From: Paragorgia papillata
Taxonomy: Eukaryota > Cnidaria > Anthozoa > Scleralcyonacea > Coralliidae
Assembly: GCA_035771165.1 (NCBI GenBank)
Contig: JAWNZC010000228.1
Span: forward strand, 121,229 to 185,228
Direction: 5' to 3'
Length of the DNA stretch: 64,000 nucleotides
Numbering within the stretch: position 1 is the first letter of the stretch; each line of letters opens with the position of its first letter. The notes beneath the pieces were generated by a model that was not told the DNA's origin, searched no databases, and saw nothing but the letters and a program-made list of their open reading frames with translations. The position numbers were made by a program, and so were the translations under genes. Below, piece after piece: positions 17,901 to 31,600 of the stretch.

Positions 17901-20900
17901 CATAACAATTTTGTTAACAATAAATTGTGAACATCTTTGTCAAATATAACTATTTTTAGAAAAATAACTGACTAGGTAACTAGGTTTATTTTATGAACTA
18001 AAAATGTTTTTCGCAGACAATCAGTGACAAAAGTGTTGGGACACTTCAACGTAAAGGACAATATTTTCCGCTCCAAATATCCCCCGGCCCCCCTGTTCAA
18101 TGTTGGTGACTGTTTTAGGCGTTCATGTCAACGTTCACTGAGTTCCTTAATTTAAATTCAACATTGAATAGGGAGGGGGAGGGAGGGATACAATTTACTA
18201 CCAAAAATAATTGAAAGAAAGATTAGGTAAGTACCAACAATGCGAGATGTCCCAAGGTATTTTGTCACTGATTGTCTGAAAAGCTATTTTCTTTATATTG
18301 TAAAAAATGCCGTTACAGTCAACTTAGGAGCGTACTTTAAAGCCAAGAAAGCTAAAGCAATGTTATTGTAGACTAAATAAACTATTTCTGTGCAAAATTT
18401 CAGTAAGGAAATATGATATTCAATAGTCAAAATGGCCCCCTGTTGTGCGTCTGTTCTGTCCACGGTTCTCACAAACGGTTCTCACTACGGTTCTCACCAG
18501 AAAAACATGTATTAGAACGAAGATTGTGGTTTAAAATGACATTTTCTGCACACCCGCCTTGTGATATGTTAGTTTTCAATAAGAAAATAATGCATATTTA
18601 CAATTCACGCTATTCAAATGCGTTTTTTATAAACGATGCTCGCTATATTTATATAAATAACTTAATGCTATACTATATCTTTATACTGCGGAAGTGAGAA
18701 CCGTCGCCGCTTTACCTCTAAATTATTTTATTTTGCCGATGCAATACCGGTTAAAACTCATTAAATGTAAAGTATACCATGCAGATGATATTAGAAAACA
18801 GCAGCACTGACTATTTGTAAAGAAACAAGCGTAAATTAGCAAACTAACGTCCACGGTGTTTCAGTGAGAACCGTGGTGAGAAACCGTGAGAACCGTGGAC
18901 GTGGTGACATTTGTCATGACAACCGTACAGGCGTTCTATTACGTTATATCTCTCTAATAATTTTCCGCAAATATTTCGCGTTTTATCTTAGTATGTATTA
19001 GTAATGTTGTACGTAATATGGTTGCTAATGAAAACCTAGAACAAGTTTCAATATGTTTTGTGTCCCTTTCGTGCCTTTAATAGACGTTGGTAGACGTTTA
19101 GAATTTCCGATTTTTAAACCTAGTATCACTTCTCTAATATTTGATTTTGTGCTGAAATTAAAATACGCGTACGTTCTGCAGCAATTGTTAAAATAATCAA
19201 AAGGCCCCTACCTCAAATAGCGTTATTGCTAATACCGGCGCAGAACCCGTTTAAGGTTGCGCAACTGGCTAAAATAAACACGTTTTAATTTTCGTTTAAC
19301 GCGACGCCCGTTAGTTGAAGAGTGGTATTGCACAAGTTATACTCTACACATACATAAATAAATGCGCAATCGAGTGATTGTGAATATATTAAAACTTCGT
19401 TTTAGGTAAATCGAGCATTTTTTATTGCATTGCTGATAACGCACCTATTTTAGCAGAAATCTTTTTGCATAATACGTGCAAAGACGCCTTGAGCAGTAAA
19501 CTGACTTTAAAACAACAAAACTGCCTATTTAATAGCTTGAAAATGCCCATAACAATTTTGTTAACAATAAATTGTGAACATCTTTGTCAAATATAACTAT
19601 TTTTAGAAAAATAACTGACTAGGTAACTAGGTTTATTTTATGAACTAAAAATGTTTTCGCAGACAATCAGTGACAAAAGTGTTGGGACACTTCAACGTAA
19701 AGGACAATATTTTCCGCTCCAAATATCCCCCGGCCCCCCTGTTCAATGTTGGTGACTGTTTTAGGCGTTCATGTCAACGTTCACTGAGTTCCTTAATTTA
19801 AATTCAACATTGAATAGGGAGGGGGAGGGAGGGATACAATTTACTACCAAAATAATTGAAAGAAAGATTAGGTAAGTACCAACAATGCGAGATGTCCCAA
19901 GGTATTTTGTCACTGATTGTCTGAAAAGCTATTTTCTTTATATTGTAAAAAATGCCGTTACAGTCAACTTAGGAGCGTACTTTAAAGCCAAGAAAGCTAA
20001 AAGCAATGTTATTGTAGACTAAATAAACTATTTCTGTGCAAAATTCAGTAAGGAAATATGATATTCAATAGTCAAAAATGGCCCCCTGTTGTGCGTCTGT
20101 TCTGTCCACGGTTCTCACAACGGTTCTCACTACGGTTCTCACCAGAAAAAACATGTATTAGAACGAAGATTGTGGTTTAAAATGACATTTTCTGCACACC
20201 CGCCTTGTGATATGTTAGTTTTCAATAAGAAAATAATGCATATTTACAATTCACGCTCTTCAAATGCGTTTTTTATAACGATGCTCGCTATATTTATATA
20301 AATAACTTAATTGCTATACTATATCTTTATACTGCGGAAGTGAGAACCGTCGCCGCTTTACCTCTAAATTATTTTATTTTGCCGATGCAATACCGGTTAA
20401 AACTCATTAAAATGTAAAGTATACCATGCAGATGATATTAGAAAACAGCAGCACTGACTATTTGTAAAGAAACAAGCGTAAATTAGCAAACTAACGTCCA
20501 CGGTGTTCAGTGAGAACCGTGGTGAGAACCGTGAGAACCGTGGACGTGGTGACATTTGTCATGACAACCGTACAGGCGTTCTATTACGTTATATCTCTCT
20601 AATAATTTTCCGCAAATATTTCGCGTTTTATCTTAGTATGTATTAGTAATGTTGTACGTAATATGGTTGCTAATGAAAAACCTAGAACAAGTTTCAATAT
20701 GTTTTGTCCCTTTCGTGCCTTTAATAGACGTTGGTAGACGTTTAGAATTTCCGATTTTTAAACCTAGTATCACTTCTCTAATATTTGATTTTGTGCTGAA
20801 ATTAAAATACGCGTACGTTCTGCAGCAATTGTTAAAATAATCAAAAGGCCCCTACCTCAAATAGCGTTATTGGTAATACCGGCGCAGAACCCGTTTAAAG

Positions 20901-23900
20901 GTTGCGCAACTGGCTAAAATAAACACGTTTTAATTTTCGTTTAACGCGACGCCCGTTAGTTGAAGAGTGGTATTGCACAAGTTATACTCTACACATACAT
21001 AAATAAGAGCGCAATCGAGTGATTGTGAATATATTAAAACTTCGTTTTAGGTAAATCGAGCATTTTTTATTGCATTGCTGATAACGCACCTATTTTAGCC
21101 GAAATCTTTTTGCATAATACGTGCAAAGACGCCTTGAGCAGTAAACTGACTTTAAAACAACAAAACTGCCTATTTAATAGCTTGAAAATGCCCATAACAA
21201 TTTTGTTAACAATAAATTGTGAACATCTTTGTCAAATATAACTATTTTTAGAAAAATAACTGACTAGGTAACTAGGTTTATTTTATGAACTAAAAATGTT
21301 TTCGCAGACAATCAGTGACAAAAGTGTTGGGACACTTCAACGTAAAGGACAATATTTTCCGCTCCAAATATCCCCCGGCCCCCCTGTTCAATGTTGGTGA
21401 CTGTTTAGGCGTTCATGTCAACGTTCACTGAGTTCCTTAATTTAAATTCAACATTGAATAGGGAGGGGGAGGGAGGGATAGAATTTACTACCAAAATAAT
21501 TGAAAGAAATATTAGGTAAGTACCAACAATGCGAGATGTCCCAAGGTATTTTGTCACTGATTGTCTGAAAAGCTATTTTCTTTATATTGTAAAAAATGCC
21601 GTTACAGTCAACTTAGGAGCGTACTTTAAAGCCAAGAAAGTTAAAGCAATGTTATTGTAGACTAAATAAACTATTTCTGTGCAAAATTCAGTAAGGAAAT
21701 ATGATATTCAATAGTCAAAATGGCCCCCTGTTGTGCGTCTGTTCTGTCCACGGTTCTCACAACGGTTCTCACTACGGTTCTCACCAGAAAAACATGTATT
21801 AGAACGAAGATTGTGGTTTAAAATGACATTTTCTGCACCACCCGCCTTGTGATATGTTAGTTTTCAATAAGAAAATAATGCATATTTACAATTCACGCTC
21901 TTCAAATGCGTTTTTTATAACGATGCTCGCTATATTTATATAAATAACTTAATGCTATACTATATCTTTATACTGCGGAAGTGAGAACCGTCGCCGCTTT
22001 ACCTCTAAATTATTTTATTTTGCCGATGCAATACCGGTTAAAACTCATTAAATGTAAAGTATACCATGCAGATGATATTAGAAAACAGCAGCACTGACTA
22101 TTTGTAAAGAAACAAGCGTAAATTAGCAAACTAACGTCCACGGTGTTCAGTGAGAACCGTGGTGAGAACCGTGAGAACCGTGGACGTGGTGACATTTGTC
22201 ATGACAACCGTACAGGCGTTCTATTACGTTATATCTCTCTAATAATTTTCCGCAAATATTTCGCGTTTTATCTTAGTATGTATTAGTAATGTTGTACGTA
22301 ATATGGTTGCTAATGAAAACCTAGAACAAGTTTCAATATGTTTTGTCCCTTTCGTGCCTTTAATAGACGTTGGTAGACGTTTAGAATTTCCGATTTTTAA
22401 ACCTAGTATGACTTCTCTAATATTTGATTTTGTGCTGAAATTAAAATACGCGTACGTTCTGCAGCAATTGTTAAAATAATCAAAGGCCCCTACCTCAAAT
22501 AGCGTTATTGGTAATACCGGCGCAGAACCCGTTTAAGGTTGCGCAACTGGCTAAAATAAACACGTTTTAATTTTCGTTTAACGCGACGCCCGTTAGTTGA
22601 AGAGTGGTATTGCACAAGTTATACTCTACACATACATAAATAAATGCGCAATCGAGTGATTGTGAATATATTAAAACTTCGTTTTAGGTAAATCGAGCAT
22701 TTTTAATTGCATTGCTGATAACGCACCTATTTTAGCCGAAATCTTTTTGCATAATACGTGCAAAGACGCCTTGAGCAGTAAACTGACTTTAAAACAACAA
22801 AACTGCCTATTTAATAGCTTGAAAATGCCCATAACAATTTTGTTAACAATAAATTGTGAACATCTTTGTCAAATATAACTATTTTTAGAAAAATAACTGA
22901 CTAGGTAACTAGGTTTATTTTATGAACTAAAAATGTTTTCGCAGACAATCAGTGACAAAAGTGTTGGGACACTTCAACGTAAAGGACAATATTTTCCGCT
23001 CCAAATATCCCCCGGCCCCCCTGTTCAATGTTGGTGACTGTTTAGGCGTTCAATGTCAACGTTCACTGAGTTCCTTAATTTAAATTCAACATTGAATAGG
23101 GAGGGGGAGGGAGGGATATAATTTACTACCAAAATAATTGAAAGAAATATTAGGTAAGTACCAACAATGCGAGATGTCCCAAGGTATTTTGTCACTGATT
23201 GTCTGAAAAGCTATTTTCTTTATATTGTAAAAAATGCCGTTACAGTCAACTTAGGAGCGTACTTTAAAGCCAAGAAAGTTAAAGCAATGTTATTGTAGAC
23301 TAAATAAACTATTTCTGTGCAAAATTCAGTAAGGAAATATGATATTCAATAGTCAAAATGGCCCCCTGTTGTGCGTCTGTTCTGTCCACGGTTCTCACAA
23401 CGGTTCTCACTACGGTTCTCACCAGAAAAACATGTATTAGAACGAAGATTGTGGTTTAAAATGACATTTTCTGCACACCCGCCTTGTGATATGTTAGTTT
23501 TCAATAAGAAAATAATGCATATTTACAATTCACGCTCTTCAAATGCGTTTTTTATAACGATGCTCGCTATATTTATATAAATAACTTAATGCTATACTAT
23601 ATCTTTATACTGCGGAAGTGAGAACCGTCGCCGCTTTACCTCTAAATTATTTTATTTTGCCGATGCAATACCGGTTAAAACTCATTAAATGTAAAGTATA
23701 CCATGCAGATGATATTAGAAAACAGCAGCACTGACTATTTGTAAAGAAACAAGCGTAAATTAGCAAACTAACGTCCACGGTGTTCAGTAAGAACCGTGGT
23801 GAGAACCGTGAGAACCGTGGACGTGGTGACATTTGTCATGACAACCGTACAGGCGTTCTATTACGTTATATCTCTCTAATAATTTTCCGCAAATATTTCG

Positions 23901-26900
23901 CGTTTTATCTTAGTATGTATTAGTAATGTTGTACGTAATATGGTTGCTAATGAAAACCTAGAACAAGTTTCAATATGTTTTGTCCCTTTCGTGCCTTTAA
24001 TAGACGTTGGTAGACGTTTAGAATTTCCGATTTTTAAACCTAGTATGACTTCTCTAATATTTGATTTTGTGCTGAAATTAAAATACGCGTACGTTCTGCA
24101 GCAATTGTTAAAATAATCAAAGGCCCCTACCTCAAATAGCGTTATTGGTAATACCGGCGCAGAACCCGTTTAAGGTTGCGCAACTGGCTAAAATAAACAC
24201 GTTTTAATTTTCGTTTAACGCGACGCCCGTTAGTTGAAGAGTGGTATTGCACAAGTTATACTCTACACATACATAAATAAATGCGCAATCGAGTGATTGT
24301 GAATATATTAAAACTTCGTTTTAGGTAAATCGAGCATTTTTAATTGCATTGCTGATAACGCACCTATTTTAGCCGAAATCTTTTTGCATAATACGTGCAA
24401 AGACGCCTTGAGCAGTAAACTGACTTTAAAACAACAAAACTGCCTATTTAATAGCTTGAAAATGCCCATAACAATTTCTTAACAATAAATTGTGAACATC
24501 TTTGTCAAATATAACTATTTTTAGAAAAATAACTGACTAGGTAACTAGGTTTATTTTATGAACTAAAAATGTTTTCGCAGACAATCAGTGACAAAAGTGT
24601 TGGGACACTTCAACGTAAAGGACAATATTTTCCGCTCCAAATATCCCCCGGCCCCCCTGTTCAATGTTGGTGACTGTTTAGGCGTTCATGTCAACGTTCA
24701 CTGAGTTCCTTAATTTTAAATTCAACATTGAATAGGGAGGGGGAGGGAGGGATATAATTTACTACCAAAATAATTGAAAGAAATATTAGGTAAGTACCAA
24801 CAATGCAAGATGTCCCAAGGTATTTTGTCACTGATTGTCTGAAAAGCTATTTTCTTTATATTGTAAAAAATGCCGTTACAGTCAACTTAGGAGCGTACTT
24901 TAAAAGCCAAGAAAGTTAAAGCAATGTTATTGTAGACTAAATAAACTATTTCTGTGCAAAATTCAGTAAGGAAATATGATATTCAATAGTCAAAATGGCC
25001 CCCTGTTGTGCGTCTGTTCTGTCCCACGGTTCTCACAACGGTTCTCACTACGGTTCTCACCAGAAAAACATGTATTAGAACGAAGATTGTGGTTTAAAAT
25101 GATATTTTCTGCACACCCACCTTGTGATATGTTAGTTTTCAATAAGAAAATAATGCATATTTACAATTCACGCTCTTCAAATGCGTTTTTTATAACGATG
25201 CTCGCTATATTTATATAAATAACTTAATGCTATACTATATCTTTATACTGCGGAAGTGAGAACCGTCGCCGCTTTACCTCTAAATTATTTTATTTTGCCG
25301 ATGCAATACCGGTTAAAACTCATTAAATGTAAAGTATACCATGCAGATGATATTAGAAAACAGCAGCACTGACTATTTGTAAAGAAACAAGCGTAAATTA
25401 GCAAACTAACGTCCACGGTGTTCAGTGAGAACCGTGGTGAGAACCGTGAGAACCGTGGACGTGGTGACATTTGTCATGACAACCGTACAGGCGTTCTATT
25501 ACGTTATATCTCTCTAATAATTTTCCGCAAATATTTCGCGTTTTATCTTAGTATGTATTAGTAATGTTGTACGTAATATGGTTGCTAATGAAAACCTAGA
25601 ACAAGTTTCAATATGTTTTGTCCCTTTCGTGCCTTTAATAGACGTTGGTAGACGTTTAGAATTTCCGATTTTTAAACCTAGTATCACTTCTCTAATATTT
25701 GATTTTGTGCTGAAATTAAAATACGCGTACGTTCTGCAGCAATTGTTAAAATAATCAAAGGCCCCTACCTCAAATAGCGTTATTGCTAATACCGGCGCAG
25801 AACCCGTTTAAGGTTGCGCAACTGGCTAAAATAAACACGTTTTAATTTTCGTTTAACGCGACGCCCGTTAGTTGAAGGGTGGTATTGCACAAGTTATACT
25901 CTACACATACATAAATAAATGCGCAATCGAGTGATTGTGAATATATTAAAACTTCGTTTTAGGTAAATCGAGCATTTTTAATTGCATTGCTGATAACGCA
26001 CCTATTTTAGCCGAAATCTTTTTGCATAATACGTGCAAAGACGCCTTGAGCAGTAAACTGACTTTAAAACAACAAAACTGCCTATTTAATAGCTTGAAAT
26101 TGCCCATAACAATTTTGTTAACAATAAATTGTGAACATCTTTGTCAAATATAACTATTTTTAGAAAAATAACTGACTAGGTAACTAGGTTTATTTTATGA
26201 ACTAAAAAATGTTTTCGCAGACAATCAGTGACAAAAGTGTTGGGACACTTCAACGTAAAGGACAATATTTTCCGCTCCAAATATCCCCCGGCCCCCCTGT
26301 TCAATGTTGGTGACTGTTTAGGCGTTCATGTCAACGTTCACTGAGTTCCTTAATTTAAATTCAACATTGAATAGGGAGGGGGAGGGAGGGATATAATTTA
26401 CTACCAAAATAATTGAAAGAAATATTAGGTAAGTACCAACAATGCGAGATGTCCCAAGGTATTTTGTCACTGATTGTCTGAAAAGCTATTTTTCTTTATA
26501 TTGTAAAAAATGCCGTTACAGTCAACTTAGGAGCGTACTTTAAAGCCAAGAAAGTTAAAGCAATGTTTATTGTAGACTAAATAAACTATTTCTGTGCAAA
26601 ATTCAGTAAGGAAATATGATATTCAATAGTCAAAAATGGCCCCCTGTTGTGCGTCTGTTCTGTCCACGGTTCTCACAACGGTTCTCACTACGGTTCTCAC
26701 CAGAAAAACATGTATTAGAACGAAGATTGTGGTTTAAAATGACATTTTCTGCACACCCGCCTTGTGATATGTTAGTTTTCAATAAGAAAATAATGCATAT
26801 TTACAATTCACGCTCTTCAAATGCGTTTTTTATAACGATGCTCGCTATATTTATATAAATAACTTAATGCTATACTATATCTTTATACTGCGGAAGTGAG

Positions 26901-27322
26901 AACCGTCGCCGCTTTACCTCTAAATTATTTTATTTTGCCGATGCAATACCGGTTAAAACTCATTAAATGTAAAAGTATAACCATGCAGATGATATTAGAA
27001 AACAGCAGCACTGACTATTTGTAAAGAAACAAGCGTAAATTAGCAAACTAACGTCCACGGTGTTCAGTGAGAACCGTGGTGAGAACCGTGAGAACCGTGG
27101 ACGTGGTGACATTTGTCATGACAACCGTACAGGCGTTCTATTACGTTATATCTCTCTAATAATTTTCCGCAAATATTTCGCGTTTTATCTTAGTATGTAT
27201 TAGTAATGTTGTACGTAATATGGTTGCTAATGAAAACCTAGAACAAGTTTCAATATGTTTTGTCCCTTTCGTGCCTTTAATAGACGTTGGTAGACGTTTA
27301 GAATTTCCGATTTTTAAACCTA

Positions 27323-27825
27323 CAATCCTGGAAAAAAATTGTTGGGACACTTTGCCGATTTTGCCGATTTTCGCATAGTGTCCCAAGCACTTTTGTCCAG
27401 GATTGTCTGAAAATGACGAATTAAACAAAATCGAAGAAAAAAACAATTTGGGGGCGGCGATTCTGCGCAGTTTGCTCGAAAATGACATAAATACGCTCCC
27501 ACATGCATGAACAACAAATTGGTTCTGGGGTATAGAAGGTTTGGTGAATATGTAAATTAAATAGAGCTCTCGTGCGGGTGGTACCGGTGCGGTGGGAACT
27601 CTGCAGAGACTCTGCTCCAGTGATCCCTTCCCCATTGAGGGGGTAAGGGGGAGCAGAGATGGGGGCTTTTTATTAAACTGTAATATATTTTGCAATGTTA
27701 CAAAGTTACAAAGCTGTGTTTTATGGAAAAATCATAAACTCGTCATTTTCAGACAATCCTGGACAAAATTGTTGGGACACTTTGCCGATTTTGCCGATTT
27801 TTTCCAGCACTTTTGTCCAGGATTG
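27323..27825. mobile_element. 503-bp non-autonomous DNA transposon with hairpin ends, TA target duplication
   Basis: The 1.64-kb unit normally reads AAACCTAGTATCAC. Here it is split as AAACCTA, 503 bp of other sequence, then TAGTATCAC, so TA is duplicated (27321-27322 and 27826-27827). Both ends are themselves hairpins: 27323-27405 and 27754-27825, each with CAATCCTGG at one side and CCAGGATTG at the other and TTGCCGATTTTGCCGATTTT in the loop. Inner flanks TCTGAAAATGACGA (27406-27419) and TCGTCATTTTCAGA (27740-27753) extend the terminal inverted repeat. The centre includes TCTGCTCC...GGAGCAGA around 27609-27657. No transposase is seen. A TA duplication with CA-starting ends suggests the Tc1/mariner type, but ISL2EU-like is possible. 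Confidence 0.85.
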
Positions 27826-28600
27826 TAGTATCACTTCTCTAATATTTGATTTTGTGCTGAAATTAAAATACGCGTACGTTCTGCAGCAATTGTTAAAATA
27901 ATCAAAGGCCCCTACCTCAAATAGCGTTATTGCTAATACCGGCGCAGAACCCGTTTAAGGTTGCGCAACTGGCTAAAATAAACACGTTTTAATTTTCGTT
28001 TAACGCGACGCCCGTTAGTTGAAGAGTGGTATTGCACAAGTTATACTCTACACATACATAAATAAATGCGCAATCGAGTGATTGTGAATATATTAAAACT
28101 TCGTTTTAGGTAAATCGAGCATTTTTAATTGCATTGCTGATAACGCACCTATTTTAGCCGAAATCTTTTTGCATAATACGTGCAAAGGACGCCTTGAGCA
28201 GTAAACTGACTTTAAAACAACAAAACTGCCTATTTAATAGCTTGAAAATGCCCATAACAATTTTGTTAACAATAAATTGTGAACATCTTTGTCAAATATA
28301 ACTATTTTTAGAAAAATAACTGACTAGGTAACTAGGTTTATTTTATGAACTAAAATTGTTTTCGCAGACAATCAGTGACAAAAGTGTTGGGACACTTCAA
28401 CGTAAAGGACAATAATTTCCGCTCCAAATATCCCCCGGCCCCCCTGTTCAATGTTGGTGACTGTTTAGGCGTTCGTGTCAACGTTCACTCAGTTCCTTAA
28501 TTTAAATTCAACATTGAATAGGGAGGGGGAGGGAGGGATATAATTTACTACCAAAATAATTGAAAGAAATATTAGGTAAGTACCAAACAATGCGAGATGT

Positions 28601-31600
28601 ACCGTAGTGAGAACCGTTGTGAGAACCGTGGACAGAACAGACGCACAACAGGGGGCCATTTTGACTATTGAATATCATATTTCGGATACTGAATTTTGCA
28701 GAGAAATATTTTATTTAGTCTACAATAACATTGCTTTAGCTTTCTTGGCTTTAAAGTACCCTCCTAAGTTGGCTGTAACGGAATTTTTTACAATATAAAG
28801 AAAATAGCTTTTCAGACATGCGAAAACATTTTTAGTTCATAAAATAAGCCTAGTTACCTAGTCAGTTATTTTTCTAAAAATAGTTATATTTGACAAAGAT
28901 GTTCACAAATTTATTGTTAGCAAAATTGTTATGGGCATTTTCAAGCTATTAAATAGGCAGTTTTGTTGTTTTAAAGTCAGTTTACTGCTCAAGGCGTCTT
29001 TGCACGTATTATGCCAAAATATTTCGGCTAAAATAGGTGCGTTATCAGCAATGCAATTAAAAATGCTCGATTTAACTAAAACGAAGTTTTAATATATTTA
29101 CAATCCACTCGATTGCGCATTTATTTATGTATGTGTAGAGTATAACTTGTGCAATATCACTCTTCATGCATCTAACGGGCGTCGCGTTAAACGAGAATTA
29201 AAACGTGTTTATTTTAGCCAATTGCGCAATCTTTAACGGGTTTCTGCGCCGGTATTAGCAATAACCGCTATTTAAGGTAGGGACCTTTCGTTATTTTAAA
29301 CAATTTGTTTGTAGAACGTATGCGTACTTTAATTTCAGCACAAAACCAAATATTAGAGAAGTGATACTAGGTTTAAAATCCGAAATTCCTCAACGTCCTA
29401 CCAACGTCTATTAAAGGCACGAAAGGGACAAAACATATTGAAACTTCTTCTAGGTTTTCATTAGCAACCATATTACGTACAACATTACTAATACATACTA
29501 AGGTAAAACGCGAAATATTTGCGGAAAATTATTAGGGATATAACGTACTACAACGCCTGTACGGTTTGTCATGACAAATGTCACAACGTCCACGGTTCTC
29601 ACCAACGGTTCTCACCACGGTGCTCACTGAACACCGTGGACGTTAGTTTGCTAATTTACGCTTGTTTCTTTACAAATAGTCAGTGCTGCTGTTTTCTAAT
29701 ATCATCTGCATGGTATATACTTTCCTTTTAATGAGTTTTAAACCGGTATTGCATCGAAAAAATACAATAAATTAAGAGGTAAAGCGGCGACGGTCCTCAC
29801 TTCCGCCATATAAAGATATAGTATAGCATCAAGTTATTTATATAAATATAGCGAGCAATCGATATAAAAAACGCATTTGAAAAGCGTGAATTGTAAATAA
29901 GCATTATTTTGTTATTGAAAAACTAACATATCACAAGGCGGTGCGCAGAAAATGTCATTTTAAACCACAATCTTCGTTCTAATACATGTGTTTTTCTGGT
30001 GAGAACCGTAGTGAGAACCGTTGTGAGAACCGTGGACAGAACAGACGCACAACAGGGGGCCATTTTGGACTATTGAATATCATATTTCGATACTGAATTT
30101 TGCAGAGAAATAGTTTATTTAGTCTACAATAACATTGCTTTAGCTTTCTTGGCTTTAAAGTACCCTCCTAAGTTGGCTGTAACGGCATTTTTTTACAATA
30201 TAAAGAAAATAGCTTTTCAGACTGTCTGCGAAAAACATTTTTTAGTTCATAAAATAAACCTAGTTACCTAGTCAGTTATTTTTCTAAAAATAGTTATATT
30301 TGACAAAGATGTTCACAATATATTGTTAACAAAATTGTTATGGGCATTTTCAAGCTATTAAATAGGCAAGTTTTGTTTGTTTTAAAAGTCAGTTTACTGC
30401 TCAAGGCGTCTTTGCACGTATTATGCAAAAAGGTTTCGGCTAAAATAGGTGCGTTATCAGCAATGCAATTAAAAATGCTCGATTTAACCTAAAACGAAGT
30501 TTTAATATATTCACAATCACTCGATTGCGCATTTATTTATGTATGTGTAGAGTATAACTTTGTGCAATATCACTCTTCATCTAATGGGCGTCGCGTTAAA
30601 CGAGAATTAAAACGTGTTTATTTTAGCCAATTGCGCAATCTTTAACGGGTTCTGCGCCGGTATTAGCAATAACGCTATTTGAGGTAGGGAACTTTTGTTA
30701 TTTTATAACAATTGTTGTAGAACGTATGCGTACTTTAATTTCAGCTCAAAACCAAATATTAGGGAAGTTGATACTAGGTTTAAAAATCCGAAATTCTCAA
30801 CGTCTACCAACGTCTATTAAAGGCACGAAAGGGACAAAACATAATTGAAACTTGTTCTAGGTTTTCATTAGCAACCATATTACGGTACAACATTACTAAT
30901 ACATACTAAGGTAAAACGCGAAATATTTGCGGAAAATTAATTACAGAGATATAACGTACTACAACGCTTGTACGGTTGTCATGACAAATTGTCACAACGT
31001 CCACGGTTCTCACTAACGGTTCTCACCACGGTGCTCACTGAACACCGTGGACGTTAGTTTTGCTAATTTATCTTGTTTCTTTACAAATATTCAGTGGCTG
31101 CTGTTTTTCTAATATCATCTGCATGGTATACTTTCCTTTTAATGAGTTTTTAACCGGTATTGCATCGACAAAATACAATAATTTAGAGGTAAAGCGGCAA
31201 CGGTTTCTCACTTCCGCAGTATAAAGATATAGTATAGCATCAAGTTATTTATATAAATATAGCGAGCATCGTTATAAAAAACGCATTTGAAAAGCGTGAA
31301 TTGTAAATATGCATTATTTTCTTATTGAAAACTAACATATCACAAGGCGGCTGTGCAGAAAATGTCATTTTAAACCACAATCTTCGTTCTAATACATGTT
31401 TTTTCTGGTGAGAACCGTAGTGAGAACCGTTGTGAAAACCGTGGACTAGAACAGACGCACAACAGGGGGCCATTTTGACTATTGAATATCATATTTTCAT
31501 ACTGAATTTTGCAGAGAAATAGTTTATTTAGTCTACAATAACATTGCTTTAGCTTTCTTGGCTTTAAAGTACCCTCCTAAGTTGGCTGTAACGGCATTTT

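Larger units (their letters stand above)
13203..28600 (+). repeat. 1.64-kb tandem array, about 9.4 direct copies
   Basis: The anchor CGTTCACTGAGTTCC recurs at about 13205, 14844, 16487, 18132, 19778, 21422, 23060, 24695, 26335 and, after a 503-bp insertion, 28482. Spacing is 1,635-1,646 bp. Copies differ mostly by single-base indels and a few substitutions (for example GCTAAAGC/GTTAAAGC), so the array is highly homogenised. Each unit is one hairpin module of about 255 bp plus a body of about 1.39 kb. Short frames of 60-95 codons recur in every unit but change reading frame with each indel, so I do not call them genes. The body looks non-coding; nothing in it resembles a tRNA or rRNA. The left edge at 13203 falls inside the hairpin module. 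Confidence 0.95.
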
